Shown in pieces: positions 25,601-37,619 of a stretch of 64,000 nucleotides of DNA; the first letter of the stretch is position 1, and each line of letters starts with the position of its first letter. This DNA is from Zygnema cylindricum. Its lineage: Eukaryota; Streptophyta; Zygnematophyceae; Zygnematales; Zygnemataceae. The notes under the pieces are model-generated. The model saw only the letters and a list, made by a program, of their open reading frames with translations, had not been told where the DNA came from and searched no databases. The stretch is taken from contig JBBHKE010003409.1 in the NCBI GenBank assembly GCA_037447655.1, positions 120,414-184,413 of the forward strand. The letters run 5' to 3'. The translations under genes were made by a program, and so were the position numbers.

Positions 25601-28600
25601 CATCATTTGAAACCTTCTTTCATTAAGGCACCTTCTTTCGGCTTTGTAAGTTACACAAGAATATTGTTAGGTTCAGGAACAGAGGATAATCCGTTAATAC
25701 ATTTTTTTTTTCATTAGTGTGAAGTTGTGGATGTGAGCATTTGGAGGCTCTCTTTCCCTCTCCTCTTCACAAAGAAAAAGCAGGTAGCTTAGTTTGATAT
25801 ATACTTAGTTTGAAGTGTTCTTGAGCTCTCCCAGGATAAAAATATATCTTTTATTACGTTTCAGGTCCAGCGTACTTTTTGCACCGTCTTTTTCTAATAC
25901 GGTCATTTTGACAGGAATGAACCACCTTGGCAAGATTATTACCGATGCTTTGTGTTTGGTGGACAATATGTTTATAGAACCTCTTGAGCTTTTAGTCAAG
26001 TCTCTATGTGAACAATTAATGGCTAGAAAAACTAAACCTTTTATGTTTGATGATGCATGTTTTTGGATTTGCAGCTGAACGAATCATGGAGTATGTTGCC
26101 CTGTTGGTGAAAGATCGCCTCACTATTGGTATGTCGTTTGTTTCATAACCAGAAAACGTATTGACAGTTGTTTATTTTTTTTGGATCTGCGATGACTAAT
26201 GCAGTCGAAACGTGACTACTATGCTATTTAAAGTGATCCCTTTGGGACCTAACAAATAGCATACAATATCCTGAAAAGGATCTTTAGGAAAGTATGAATT
26301 TTGACATTTTTGCTTGTTTGTACAGAACGCCTTCTCGATGTAATTGCAGGTGGTATCGCAGGAGGCATAAACGGAATCGATGTTCAAGTTCTTTGGGCTT
26401 TTGAAGTGTTAAGAGTCCGTTTAGGGACAGGTGTCGATTGGTTAAAGGCTCCGGGGATGGAGTGGTTGAAGAATCCGACAGCTGTCTCCGTTCTGAGGGA
26501 AGAAAACGAGTGTCATGAGAACAGAAAAGGTAATACAGGGTCTCCTCCGGGCGTAGCAGATGAAAGGAAGGGGATTTGTTTAGCTCTGGGAGCTCTTTTG
26601 GCTCGAGCTTTAGCTTTGGCCTCTGATTGTCCCGGAGGAATAAGTTCTGCGTTAGGGAGTACTGCAGAAACAATATTAGCTCATGCTCTCTCGCTTTACC
26701 CAAAGAGGTAAGGTTTCTTACCGCACGTAATGGAGCCTGTTGATCTTTTATTCAATATATGTGCCTTGAGTTAGAAGTTTCCAACAGAGACAATTTGCTT
26801 TGATGCTGATTATCATCAGTACGTCGTAGGGGAAAGGGGAGTGTAAAACAATACATAATTCCCAGTTTTTTTGTTTCATTTTTGATCTGTTTTTGTTAGT
26901 GGTAACCATGTTTGCATGGGAATAAACTGACGGCAAAGATGTTAACTCAAGTACTTCACATGGTCACATTTTTGATTCTGTGCAAAACTATCTGCAAGAG
27001 ACGAGCTGGTTGTTTTTTTTTTGGTTGCAACAGAATGTGTCAAGGTTTGTCTCTTATTCTTTATCTTATCTTTTTATTCTTTTTCTTTACAGGTGTATCA
27101 AGTTCCTTTTGGATATTTTGGCTGCCGACAATGCAGAAAGTGACGATGAAAACATTCTCCTAAATGATGCAGATTGGCTTTGGCAGCCCATAATAGGACA
27201 TAAAGACGAAATAAGACTTCCGGACAGGACAAAAGAAGGTTGTACTTTTGCGACTAGAAAGGAAAGCATTAGGACACGCACACAAGATAACATACTCGCA
27301 GAGAAGGAAGCATCTTTACAAACTTCTTGTAATACTGAAACCACAGATGTAAATCTCCCTCTTCCGATTCCATTTGGGTCATTGAACTCTACAATAAACT
27401 CTACAGAAACAGAACATCCCTCCTCTATTCCTGTCAAAAACCACCATTTAGAACCAGTCAAAGACCCAGGACTCTCTTTCCAAACACCGAGATCTCTAGT
27501 TGCTTTGTGTTTAAGTTTGACTGGAAAGGATTATTCGACAGTATCCCTCCCATCTCCCAGTTTTCTCTCCAAATCTGTACCTTCAACACATATGCCCGGG
27601 GAAGGGTGTTTACCTCTCAGTCAAACCACTCCGGGGGTTCAATCTACACATTTTTCGGCAAATCAATCTTCCTCTGATCCTTTATTTGAAAAATCGCATG
27701 CACGAGCAGTAGAGGTATGTCTCTCCCCTTCTGTTCTTGATCGATGTTTCAGATTATATATTCGACCCATCAGTTATCCAGTTAACTGTAAATTCTAGTT
27801 TTCAAGTAACTTGTTTAGATTCATGTATCAGTTGAATCATTTGGGTCGTTTTTTCAGATTACATTGTTGATCCATGTCTCAGTTCTCCATCTAATTATAA
27901 TTTTTTAGTTTGCCAAAATTAATCTTAAGTAACTTGTTTAAACGTATGTATTAGTTTAATCATTTCTTTATCAGTTTTTAACTTCTGCAGTGTCATTCGT
28001 CGAATTTCCTTTCAGATTTGCAGGAGAAGGAAAATTCATTTCTGTATTTCTGAGTTTCTGAAGATTATTATTCTTTCTGCTCAGCAATACTTTAATTGTG
28101 ATGTTTGTTCCCATTTTAAGTCATTCTCACTCGAGGCATCTACAATTTTACATTCTTTAATGTTAGCACGACTAAAAGCCTAAGCCTAGTAAAAAATGAT
28201 ATCATGCAAAATAAAACCAAGTCAACATCTTGGTACCTGTCCTTTCATTTTGATCGTCAGATCTTAGCTTACGGTTGCCGATATGGATCTCTAATACAAC
28301 CCGTCAGTAAAGTTTAGAAACTTATTTTCCTTCATTTTTTTTTTTTTTTTTTTTTCCCGTGGGACCAGCTGGAGAAAAAATGGCTTGAAGAACAAGAAGC
28401 TCGGCAGAAAGCAGAAGCTTTAGCAGCTGCTGCGAAAAAGGAAATAGAAGAATTAAGTTCTCAGCTCAAAACTTTTCAGGCTCACCTCTCAGAGTGGAAC
28501 TCCCCAAGCTCCTTTCGAACATTTTCAGACGAGAGTACAGTTAAAGAAAGTCAGGCGGGAATGATCAAAACGAGCCACGAGGGAGAGTCGAGGGAGAAAA

Positions 28601-31467
28601 CGGTTGCCAGTAAGACGTTTGAACAGCGAACCGCCGATGCCTCAATGAAAGATCAGGTAACAGGATTTTTTAAAAGTATAATGATAGAGCCGGAGAGTTC
28701 TGATGTAAATGTTTGGGATGAGAGAAGAGGAGGAGACTTGAATGGCTTTCAGACGGCGTCGTCAGAAAATTTGGGTTCAATTAGTGCTGCGACTGATGAA
28801 GAACTGAAAATGAGGGGAAAAACTGGAGGTAGGAGGGATATCCAGTGTACAGGAAATGGGTGTGTATGGGATGAGATAAAAGGAGGAAACACGGAGGGCT
28901 TTCAGATATCATCGTTAGAAAATTTAGGTTCAATCAAAGCTGTAAGTGATGGAGAATTGAAAACGAGGGAAAGAACTGGAAGTAGTCGGGATATCCGATG
29001 TACAAGAAATGAGTGTGTTTGGGATGAGGTGAGAGGAGAAGACACTAAGGGCTTTCAGATGGCATTATCAGAAAATTTGGGTTCAACTAGTGTGGCGAGT
29101 GATAAAGAATCGAAACTCGGGGAAAGGACTGGAGGTAGTGTGGATATTCGGTGTACAGGACATGGGTGTGTTTGGGATGAGAGAAGAGGAAACATGAAGG
29201 GCGTTGAGACGGCACTGTCAGAAAGTTTGGGTTCAATTGGTCTTTCTAGTGATGAAGTATTAAAAAAGAGGGAAAGAACTGGAGGTAGTGGGGATTTTCC
29301 GTGTACAGGAAATGAGTGTCTGGGACGTTTCCAGAGAATACAAAATGGATTGGGTCTTCGTGTCGATTCAGAACTACAAAAAAGGAAAACTTATGAGGGC
29401 AATCCTGAGGTTGAAGGAAAGAGAGAGAGTGATAAAAGTTTTCGCTGTAGGATAAGAGAATCTTTGTTTGCTGATTCGTTCGCTAAGGCAAGTGACAAGG
29501 AGGTTAACCAATTGAATAGGGAAAGGATGGTTGCGGAGAGAACTGAAATTTCTGTAGCTTCTGGGACTGAGGAGTCTTTGATTAAGTTTCCGAAAATCTC
29601 CCGAGTTCGAAATGACAGTGTCTCGGCTGCATCTACTCAAAATGGCACGAAAAATGCACCTCTAATTGACTGTAGTATGGATGTCCTTAACAATGATGTT
29701 ACTTCACAAGTAGATATCACACCTGCAACCGATATCAATGTGGATCCTACCTCATTATGTTATGACCATCAGAATACAGCAACATCCAATGAATCAACTC
29801 ACGGTGCCTTTTTCACCAACGATTATAAGGAATTACGCCCATCGACTATCACCAGGACATTTTCTCAAAGGTTAGAATCAAGTGAGTGTCCTCCGAAAGT
29901 GCCATCAGAATTCGGGGAAATACTTCAGGTACCAGTTGACCATGATAAAAGTCACCCATACCAGAAGCCAACAAGTTCGGTCAATTATAATCATCATTTG
30001 CCATCTTCTCATGGAAGTGCAAATCAATCGTCGCAGGAAGATCCCGGATTCTCTATTTTCTCGATCAACGGCAAACAGGAAAATAATTGTACCTCGACTG
30101 TTTGTACGACAGAATTTACGGACTCAGTGGGGGTCCATCCTGATTCAGCTGTTCTTGGCACTTTATTGTACGTGGGAGATCAAGCAGGTTTTGGTGATAG
30201 GAGGGAAATTCGAGGAGATCTTGATCCAGCTTGTAAATTTGATACTGGGAGAGATAAGTGGCTTGGAAAATCACACATTTCAACCATTGAAAGTGTTGAT
30301 TCTGCAGAGAATCAATCACATAGGACTCCGTTTTCGGATCAACCATCGATCTTGCATATACCCACACAAGAAAGCAAGGGTTTGTGTGAACCACTCCACA
30401 TGAATGAAGTCGAAGTCAAATTTGATCGTGATTTCGATTCAAATTTATTTTTGGGTTCAAGGATATTTCAGGAATCAGGAGCAGGACTTGACTCGTTCTC
30501 GTGGCCTCAAACTGAAGCCAAACATTTACTAGAGCCTAAAGAAAATTCTTCAATACCAATTAAAATATCTTCATTAGAGACTGATTATAATCATAAAGAA
30601 GTAGAGGGACACATGAATTATAACAACAGAATATCCTCCCCATCGTCATCCAATGAGATAAAGTTCTTGCCCAGGCGGAATGATTGTCAAGAACACGAGA
30701 AAAACAGGAGATCAATCACACAGCCGAAAAAAAATACAAAAAACTTATCTTTTCAAAGAGGACAGCCTCGGAATGAAGTTTCCAGAAAATCTGACGCTTG
30801 TTTTCCTGCGGATTTGGCCGAATGTTTAGGGTTTCTTCCTTCAGAACTGGAAATAGTGAAGCCTTCTCCTGATACAGATATAGATTATTTTTCAAAACCG
30901 GTCCCTCTCACTTCTCCCTCTTGGATTTCAGGAAGTTGTGAGCCAGACACTTGGGCATTTTTAGGCAACCGTGAAAAATTTTCTATACTTGAAAGAGAAA
31001 ATGGAGGTTCGGAAGTGAGGAGATTGGAAGATACAGTCAGATTTAGTTCAGTAAAAAATATACCAACAGATGAAAACTCTTTTGTAGGAAATAAATTTTC
31101 CTCTTCTTCGCCGGTGGCGAGATCACCCTCGGAGTTTCCTGTCTCTCAAGAACAGAAAAATCCTCGATTAACTTTTCATAATTCTTTAGTAGCAAATAAC
31201 ATTTCATTCCTTCCTCCAGAAACATCTCTCTCGAGATTTACTGTCTCTCCAGGGCGAGACTATTTAAGAAGTACAGAAAGTTCTTTACCACGGTCAGTGG
31301 GAAAAAATACCGATTCAAAATATCGCGGTCGAGTTTCTTCACAAAATTGTGAAAAACTTACGCATTTGCCGCAAAATTTTAATTGGTCGAACCTCGAAGA
31401 GAGAGCAGAGAGCTTAAGTCAAGAATGTTATTTCCTTCAACATGAGTTGCAGCAAAAAACAGGAAAT
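21913..31467 (+). CDS. Large multi-exon membrane protein with coiled coil and 51-residue repeats, family unknown
   Basis: Nine exons join without a phase conflict to 1548 codons, without a stop: 21913-22087, 22456-22557, 23444-23526, 24250-24316, 24745-24804, 26075-26128, 26326-26707, 27093-27714 and 28369-31467. Start MKRRVKQSQ at 21913. Four hydrophobic segments, one per exon in exons 1-4 (about residues 40-57, 62-80, 95-115 and 121-136), suggest an N-terminal membrane domain. Exons 5-7 each begin with an ERLL/ERIM helix (AERLLESMKDALP, AERIMEYVALLV, ERLLDVIAGG), followed by GLY/ALA-rich helices. A charged coiled coil follows at about 516-560 (LEKKWLEEQEARQKAEALA). Four 51-residue repeats span about 630-832. 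The rest is Ser-rich and disordered-looking, with a short helix near 1530. I do not recognise the family. The 3' end is unresolved: the donor at 31468 implies more exons. Exon 3's donor is the weakest call. Confidence 0.72.
22646..22690. repeat. (CA)n microsatellite in intron 2
   Basis: An ACACAC run with two ACGCAC interruptions, inside the intron between exons 2 and 3 of the nine-exon gene. Confidence 0.95.
23308..23412. repeat. G/A-rich tract just upstream of exon 3
   Basis: About 105 bp of GGGAGAGGGG-type sequence with many G-runs of three or more lies about 30 bp upstream of the exon 3 acceptor at 23443. It could form a quadruplex in the transcript (inference). It also means the acceptor has only a short pyrimidine tract. 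Confidence 0.7.
24935..25330. mobile_element. Degenerate CGATA-rich (family-2-like) sequence in intron 5
   Basis: Repeated TATCGAT, GATATCGCGA and TAATCGATA steps resemble the interior of the family-2 elements. No clear ends remain. Confidence 0.4.
28711..29319 (+). repeat. Four tandem 153-bp coding repeats in exon 9
   Basis: Units start at 28711, 28864, 29017 and 29170. The first three are exactly 153 bp and the fourth 150 bp. Each encodes VWDE, a gly/charged turn, SENLGS or a variant, a Glu/Lys/Arg stretch ending ERTGG, and a closing C-T-x-[NH]-x-C pair of cysteines. The units are clearly related but all differ, and all stay in frame, which points to selection on the protein. Confidence 0.93.
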
Positions 31468-31974
31468 GTGAGTTTAAATATACCTTTTATTCTTTACCTT
31501 TTTAAGTTTTACAATGTTAAAGAGAAAAAAGGGCTTGAGGAAAAAGGTGAAAGGAAACTGACAGTCGAATTCTAGGCAGGTTTTAAATGAACCCAAAAAG
31601 CCCTTAAAAATCTTTAAAATCCCTTAGACCCTTAAAAACCCTTAAAAACCTTTGGAAACCCTGAAAACCCTAAAAAGAAAACCCTAAAAAACCTGTTAGC
31701 CTGACTTGAAAGAACCTGGTAAGCACCCTTTTCTTTTTTTTTCTTTTTTTTTTCAATTCTAATGTGCTAATCTAAACAGTCTTATATGCCAGCGAAACAA
31801 CCCCAAAATAATAAAAAAGCTCAATAACAAAGATTGTATTTTTCGTCAAACTCGATGTTTTTTTTTTTTTTTTTTCCTGGTGTGACTTGTTTGTAAACAA
31901 AAATATTTCTGCAAAAAGGGTCGACCGGTCCATGTAACAAAATTTTAACAGTTTCCTTTCGAGGCTTACAAAAC

Positions 31975-32210
31975 ATGTTTAGTTTTCCTTTTCTTTCCTA
32001 ATTTCTTTTCTTTTGTAATTCTTTTCTTTCCAAGCTTCATTCCTTTCCTAACTTCTTTGTTTTCCTAACTCCTTTCCTTTCCTAATTTCTTGTCTTTTGT
32101 GATTACTTTCCTTTCCTAACTTCTTCGTTTTCCTAATTTCTTTTCTTTCTTAATTTCTTTTCTTTCCTAACTCCTTTCCTTTCCTAATTTCTTTTCCTTT
32201 TTTTGGTTTA
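31975..32210. repeat. TTTCTTTTCCTAAC short tandem repeat
   Basis: About 14-bp degenerate units (TTTCTTTCCTAACTC and TTTCTTTTCCTAATT variants) repeat roughly fifteen times. Confidence 0.75.
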
Positions 32211-33096
32211 TATGGTTCTTTCAGCCTATCTTTGACCAGAGTGTCAATATGGCCAAAATAGAAAAAACGGAAAAACTTTTATCCAATGCTTTAATTTATT
32301 TACGGAACGGAAAATCTGTCTTGACAGAGAAAAAATCACAAAGAGCCGCGATTTCCACTCTGTGGGATGTTTAAATGTCAGCTTTTTTAAGTGAGTTTTA
32401 AAGTTTTTAAAGTTGTTTAGAGTTTTTTTTTAAGTTTTTAAGATTTTTAAGTTAAAAATGTCTATTGATCGGAAGTATCTAAACGGCTAAAAGCTTTGGT
32501 CTCAAGGTGTTTCTTAAATGTAAATGGTATTTTAAGTTTTACAGGATTGGTTCCAGTCTGGGGAATTCCCTTGTAAATAATCGCAGAAAGTTTGGATAAA
32601 ATTATTCTCGTTGGTGATTATTGTTAGTTTAGTAATTAATTATATTTGGGGTACGTATATCTATAATTATATTTTATCTTCAGATAGTATTTGAATGGTA
32701 ACTGGTCGTCGTGAAATCCTAATTATTGGGATTTTGAAATAAAGATTACGGGAAATAAAGAAATTGGTTACGACTCTTTTCTATGAACTTGAACATTTTT
32801 ATTTTTTTTTGTTTTTGTTTTTTTATGATAGCCTACCTTGTAATTTTACTTTGATTTCTGTAAAAAACCCTAAAAGACTCTCTTGCATGCCCATTCATAA
32901 TACTTGGAAGTGAAACGAGCTCGACTCTTGTGCTTTTGAATAAAATTTTGTTTAGTAGTATTTCTCACAAATCCAAGTATTAGTAGCTTTGGTCATTGTG
33001 AAGAAATTTTATTATTTACTGTTCATCAGGAAACAAAATCATTTTTGGAAATATTCATAAATTCACTTCCATCGAAATCTCCACTATACCCGTAAT

Positions 33097-33240
33097 CGAC
33101 GACACCATTTATGGTAGGAGACACTACTATTCAGTTAGTATCACAATTCGGGAAACTACACGTTAGATTGACAACACCATTTATGTTAGAAGACACCACT
33201 ACTCAATCAGTTGAACTCGAATACAAATCCCAGTGTCACT
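33097..33240. repeat. 72-bp (24-codon) repeat, two units
   Basis: Two units beginning at ACACCATTTATG, each open in frame and encoding TTPFM, then a Glu/Asp-Thr pair and QLVSQFGKLH or a variant. The same unit recurs at 36735-37115, 37905-38035 and, inverted, 62095-62225. Confidence 0.75.
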
Positions 33241-34039
33241 ATATCAATCAAGATTTTACGAAACACTTCCAATTAGTTTCTTTCAACGTTACAATTCATC
33301 GAAAATGTTTCTTGTGAAACTTTGTACAATTTGAAGTTTACTTATTTTTATTATTTATTTTTTATTTATTAGAAGACATTCGAAGACACTAAACATTAGA
33401 AATTAGAAGACACAGAAAGCAAAGAAACTATTTATTGACCAGAGCATTGATAAGAGCACGAAAAAAAAAATGGCCTTAAATAAAGCTCATTACAAATTTG
33501 AAATAAAAACAATAAGTAGATATGATCATGTTTTTGTGGAAACAAACAAAAAAAAAAAAGGATATCCGCGTTGCAAAATTTCAAAGTTTTTACACTAAAG
33601 AAAAAAAAACGTTCTTAGGTCCAAAATGACCTCTAGTTTCGTAAAACCCCTGAACACATTTTTTTCTATTCCAGAAAAAAAAGGACAGAAAAAAAAAAAA
33701 AAAAAAATCTAACCGACATTGATACAAATTTTGAAAAGAAAAAGAAAAAAGAAAAGAAATCCTCAAAAATAATGGAAGCTAACTCTTTCCCCCAAAAACA
33801 AAAAAAAAAAAATGAAAAGTTTGAAAAAACTAAGTAAAAAAAAAAAAAAAAAAACCATTAAATCTAAAAAAAGCACCACCCCCCCCCCCCCCCCCCCCAG
33901 TCCTCCCCCCTCCCTCCCACACCCCGAAAAAAAACATAAAAAAAAAAAAAAAAAAAACTAACTAACCCCCTCCTCCTCCCCCACCCCCTCCCCCCCTCCC
34001 CAAAAAAAAGGAAAAAAAAAACATAGAACGTTTTAAAAA

Positions 34040-34708
34040 ACTAACCGAGAAAGGGGGCCCTCTCCCTTTCCCTCTCCCTCTCCCTCTCCCCCCCCCATCC
34101 CCCTCCCCCTCCCCCTCCCCCTCTCCCTCTCTCCTCCGTCTCACTCTCCCTCTTCCTCTCCCTCTCTCCTCCCTCCACCTCTCCCTCTCCCTCTCCCTCT
34201 CTCCTCCCCCCATAACCCCCCGCTCTCTCTTTCTTCTTCCCTCTTCTTCTCCCTCTCTCCCTCTTTTTCTCTTCCTCTCCCCTGCTCTCTTTCTCTCTTC
34301 AGCCTCCCTCCCTCCCTCCCCCTCGCACTCTCCTCTCTCTCCCCCTGTCTCTCCCTCCCTCTGCCTCTCTCACTCTTTCTCCTTCTCTCTCCCACTCCCT
34401 TCCTCTCTCCCTCACCTCTCGTGCTTTTTTCTCTTGTTTCGTTTAGAATATCCCAATTCATTTTAACTAACAGTCTTACCCCTTCCCCTCCCCCTCCCCT
34501 CCCTCTCCCCCTCCCTCTCCCCTTCCCTCCCCTTCCCTCCCCTCCCCTCCCCTCCCTCCCCCTCCCCTCCCCTCCCCTCCCCTCCCCTCCCCTCCCCTCC
34601 CCTCCCTCCCCCTCCCCTCCCCTCCCCTCCCCTCCCCTCCCCTCCCCCTCCCTCTCCCCCTCCCTCCCCCTCCCTCTCCCCTTCCCTCCCCCTCTCTCTC
34701 CCCCTCAG
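34040..34708. repeat. 660-bp pyrimidine tract ending at a splice-acceptor-like CAG
   Basis: The strand is almost pure C/T (CTCTCCCTC, then CCCCTCCCCTCC), broken only near 34440-34480. It ends in CCCCTCAG directly before 34709, where an open frame begins. Proline/serine frames here are artefacts. Confidence 0.8.
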
Positions 34709-35559
34709 GGATCCTACTCCTATCCCTCCCCCGGAGACATGACGAATCTTATCTCACAAGTTCTCTCGCGAGATATTCGTTCCGTTTGTCGGAGAAGTCG
34801 ACCTCACAAAAAAGAATCAAATCTGAAAAAAATCCTTTGTCCACTTCTCATGTAGAGGACGGAAGTGTTTTAGTGGATAAAAACGGTTTAGACGAAAAAA
34901 CGGGTTAGTCGAAAAAAATGGTTTGGACGAAAAAAACGGTTTAGAGAATAAAAACGGTTTAGACAATAAAAACGGTTTAGACAATAAAAACGGTTTAGAT
35001 GATAAAAACGGTTTAGATGATAAAAACGGTTTAGACAATAAAAACGTTTTAGATGATAAAAACGGTTTAGATGATAAAAACGGTTTAGATGATAAAAACG
35101 GTTTAGACAATAAAAACGGTTTAGACAATAAAAATGGTTTAGACGATAAAAACGGTGTTGAGCATTCGATCGGTGTAGAGGATAAAAAGATGGAGTTCGA
35201 GGGTAAGAACGTTTTAGAAAGTAGAGTCGTTGTAAGGGATAAATACGTTTTAGAAGGTAAAAAGGAAGCGTAATAAACGTGAAGTCGAAGACAATTTTGA
35301 GGAGGGAGGAAATAATTGTTTTGGGAATGCATTGGAGAAAGAAAAAATGTTGGAGAATGAGGATAAAATTGGTGGAGAAGAGGACGAAAATGAGGTCGAG
35401 GATTTGATCGATGTTGGGAATTATGAATCGATACAAAGCGAAAATGTGGAGTATCATGTCGTTTTGGAAGGTATCGATATCGTTTATACTATAGACTCAA
35501 AAACTGTCATTGTAAAATTAGCCCAATTGAGTCCAAGTCACAAAAGGACAAAAGCATGA
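34709..35559 (+). pseudogene. Candidate downstream exon(s) with 18-nt coding repeat; frame broken
   Basis: After the acceptor at 34708, the frame in phase with exon 9 of the upstream gene reads GSYSYPSPGDMTNLISQVLS and stops at 34853-34855. A second frame reads through VEDGSVLVDKNGLDEK into fifteen or so 18-bp units encoding K-N-G-L-D-[ND]-K. It is broken by an indel near 34900, resumes at about 34923 and stops at 35271. A third open stretch (35332-35559) is acidic and ends IVKLAQLSPSHKRTKA. Either this is the C-terminal part of the 21.9-kb gene with decay or sequence errors in the repeat, or a separate broken gene. Confidence 0.4.
34868..35155 (+). repeat. 18-bp tandem repeat (ACGGTTTAGAYRATAAAA)
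   Basis: About sixteen units with [GC]AY-[AG]AT variation. Two variants, GACAATAAAA and GATGATAAAA, occur in short blocks, which suggests local duplication of multi-unit segments. The first three units carry indels that break the frame. Confidence 0.93.
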
Positions 35560-36129
35560 GATAGGTTAATTGAAAGTTGTTCTGTTCAATGATTTGATAA
35601 TTTGGCAATTCGTTTCCTTTTTCGTTCTTTTGTCAAAATTTTGAGTTGATGGCAATAGAATATATATAAAAAAAAATGAGTTTTTTGTCAGTGGAGCTTC
35701 TTTTCCTTCAGATTATCAGATTTATTTCTTGGGTTTCTATTTTTTTTTTTTTTTTTTTTTACTTTTAGGTTTTTTCGGTGACAAACTTATGAGGTGAGTT
35801 TATTTATTTGTGGATAATAAGCTATGATGATATCTCACCTTAATTAGTGTGGAATAAAATAAGGTGGGCACATTTATGTTTTGCATGGGATTGGAAAAAA
35901 CGCCTGAGTTTTAATTTTGTTTTTATAAAGATAAATGCTGTTTTTTTTGGTTGCAAATTTATGTTTTACACTCCTCTCCCGCTCCCTCTCCCTCTCCCTC
36001 CCCTCCCTCTCCCTCTCCCTCCCCCCCCCCCTTGACAATGCTTTCACCTGACCTGCGTTCATATTGGTGCTATGAGTATTTTAGTAGTTATTCCATGTTA
36101 TAACTGATACAAACTGGTGTAAAACAAGT
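35560..36129. other. Intergenic DNA, no gene seen
   Basis: AT-rich sequence with a T-run near 35740 and a CTCCCTCTC tract at 35970-36030. No gene is supported. Confidence 0.55.
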
Positions 36130-36563
36130 AGTGTTGTGTATCGGCAAGAAATTTATCGCGATAACACCGATACTGATAGTTATTCGTTATCGAACGGTCA
36201 GGGGTCCCGATATATTGCTCCGAGACCAACAAATTCCTTATCGGCGATATGTGGAAAAAATATAGTACGCTATATAGTAGTACTTTATAATATAATGTAT
36301 TATATTTTTCAATGTATATAGCGTGGCATGCCACGTGTAACAACCTATTCCGTACTCTTGTGTAACGGAATAACGGCGGCTCAGTACGACGGCATAAACC
36401 GTACAATTATACGGTAAGAACCGTACAGTTATCGATATCGGTGTTATCGTGTTTTATCGGCGATAACACCGCAGTCGATATATCGTGCCAATATATCGAT
36501 TATCGGCAACGCAAAAAAGGGTACATATCTATTATCGGCAAATCCCTGCTGACACACAACACT
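36130..36563. mobile_element. Family-2 element, complete, AGT target duplication
   Basis: The ends AGTGTTGTGTATC and GACACACAACACT are inverse. AGT is found directly outside both (36127-36129 and 36564-36566). The interior has TATCG/CGATA palindromes, such as ATCGATATCG and GGCGATA, facing each other. It is 434 bp and non-coding. Confidence 0.8.
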
Positions 36564-36734
36564 AGTGATTACATTTTTTATTTTTTTTCACATTCGTATT
36601 TGTATTACTTTCCAGTTTCAAAGTTTTAGTCATTATAGGGATTTTTTTTTTTTTTACTGTTCACTAGGAAACAAGATCATTTTTGGAAATATTGATAAAT
36701 TCACTCCATGGAAATCTCCACTATACCCATAATT

Positions 36735-37115
36735 GACGACACCATTTATGGTAGAAGAGACGACTATTCAATTAGTATCACAATTCGGGAAACTACACCC
36801 TAGATTGACAACACTATTGATGGTAACAGACCAATTCAATCCCAATTATACCTTAATGTGACCACACCATTTATGGTAGGAGACAGTACTGTTCAATTAG
36901 TATCACTATTTGGGAAACTACACTCTAAATTGACAACACTCTTTTTGGTAGAAGACTCTACAAGTCAATAAGTACCAGAATTTGGGGAATTACACTCTAA
37001 ATTGACCACACCATTTATGGTAGGATACATTACTGTTCAATTAGTACCACAAGTCGGGAAACTACAAGTTGACAACACCATTTATGGTGAAAGACATTAC
37101 AATTCGATAAGTACC
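36735..37115. repeat. 72-bp tandem repeat, five to six degenerate units
   Basis: Units open with ACACCATTTATGGTAG (itself near-palindromic), followed by a TTCAATTAGTA block and GGGAAACTACA, then TTGACAAC or TTGACCAC. Unit length varies between about 65 and 75 bp, so reading frames are not kept throughout. Confidence 0.8.
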
Positions 37116-37619
37116 GGAATATGGGGAATTATTCTGTCCACTAATCCCACTTCTATGTGATGAACAGACTGAATTAAAAAGCACGATGGTAAACCATCTG
37201 AGTCCAGGGGTTAAAACCATCTAATCCCACTCCTATACCAGGAGTTTCAGGAAACTTGCAGGGCCTAAACCCTTTACAGGATAAGGGCCCATAGGAGACA
37301 AATCATCAGTACGATTTACAGGCCTTAACTTCATCCGTACAAAAATTTCTGCAAGGCAAGGAAGAGGTTTCACTTTTCCGGAATTTAATGAATTTTTGTG
37401 TTTCAAAAAAAAAAAATCGGCCCTTCGAATGCGATAACTTCAACAGTTCTTTGGATGGATTTACTGAATGGAGGTGTTTTTCCGGGAAGGTCCTTTTTTT
37501 GTAAGTTGTTGATGTTATTGTTGCTATAATTGTTTTTATTATTGTTATTTTTATTCTGTAAGGAAGTCATGTTACTTACATGTCCACTGGGATTCGGAAG
37601 GACTTGAGGAATTTGAAGC

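Larger units (their letters stand above)
31468..34708. other. Possible long intron or 3' flank, repeat-filled
   Basis: If the nine-exon gene continues, this is an intron of 3.2 kb. It contains telomere-like ACCCTTAAAA repeats (31600-31700), many TTTCTTTTCCTAAC repeats (31975-32210), the 72-bp unit near 33100, sequence similar to 38200-38600 (33430-33840), homopolymer A and C runs (33830-34010) and a pyrimidine tract to 34708. I see no gene. Confidence 0.55.

Noticed and set aside
25700-25785. Extra exon between exons 5 and 6 of the nine-exon gene
   Set aside because: An AG...GT-bounded segment exists, but in the required phase it begins with a stop codon.
34141-34461. Arg/Glu/Gly-rich frame on the minus strand
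   Set aside because: Base-composition artefact of the CT tract.
34888-35457. Phe/Tyr/Leu/Arg-repeat frames opposite the KNGLD array
   Set aside because: Antisense reading of the 18-bp repeat.
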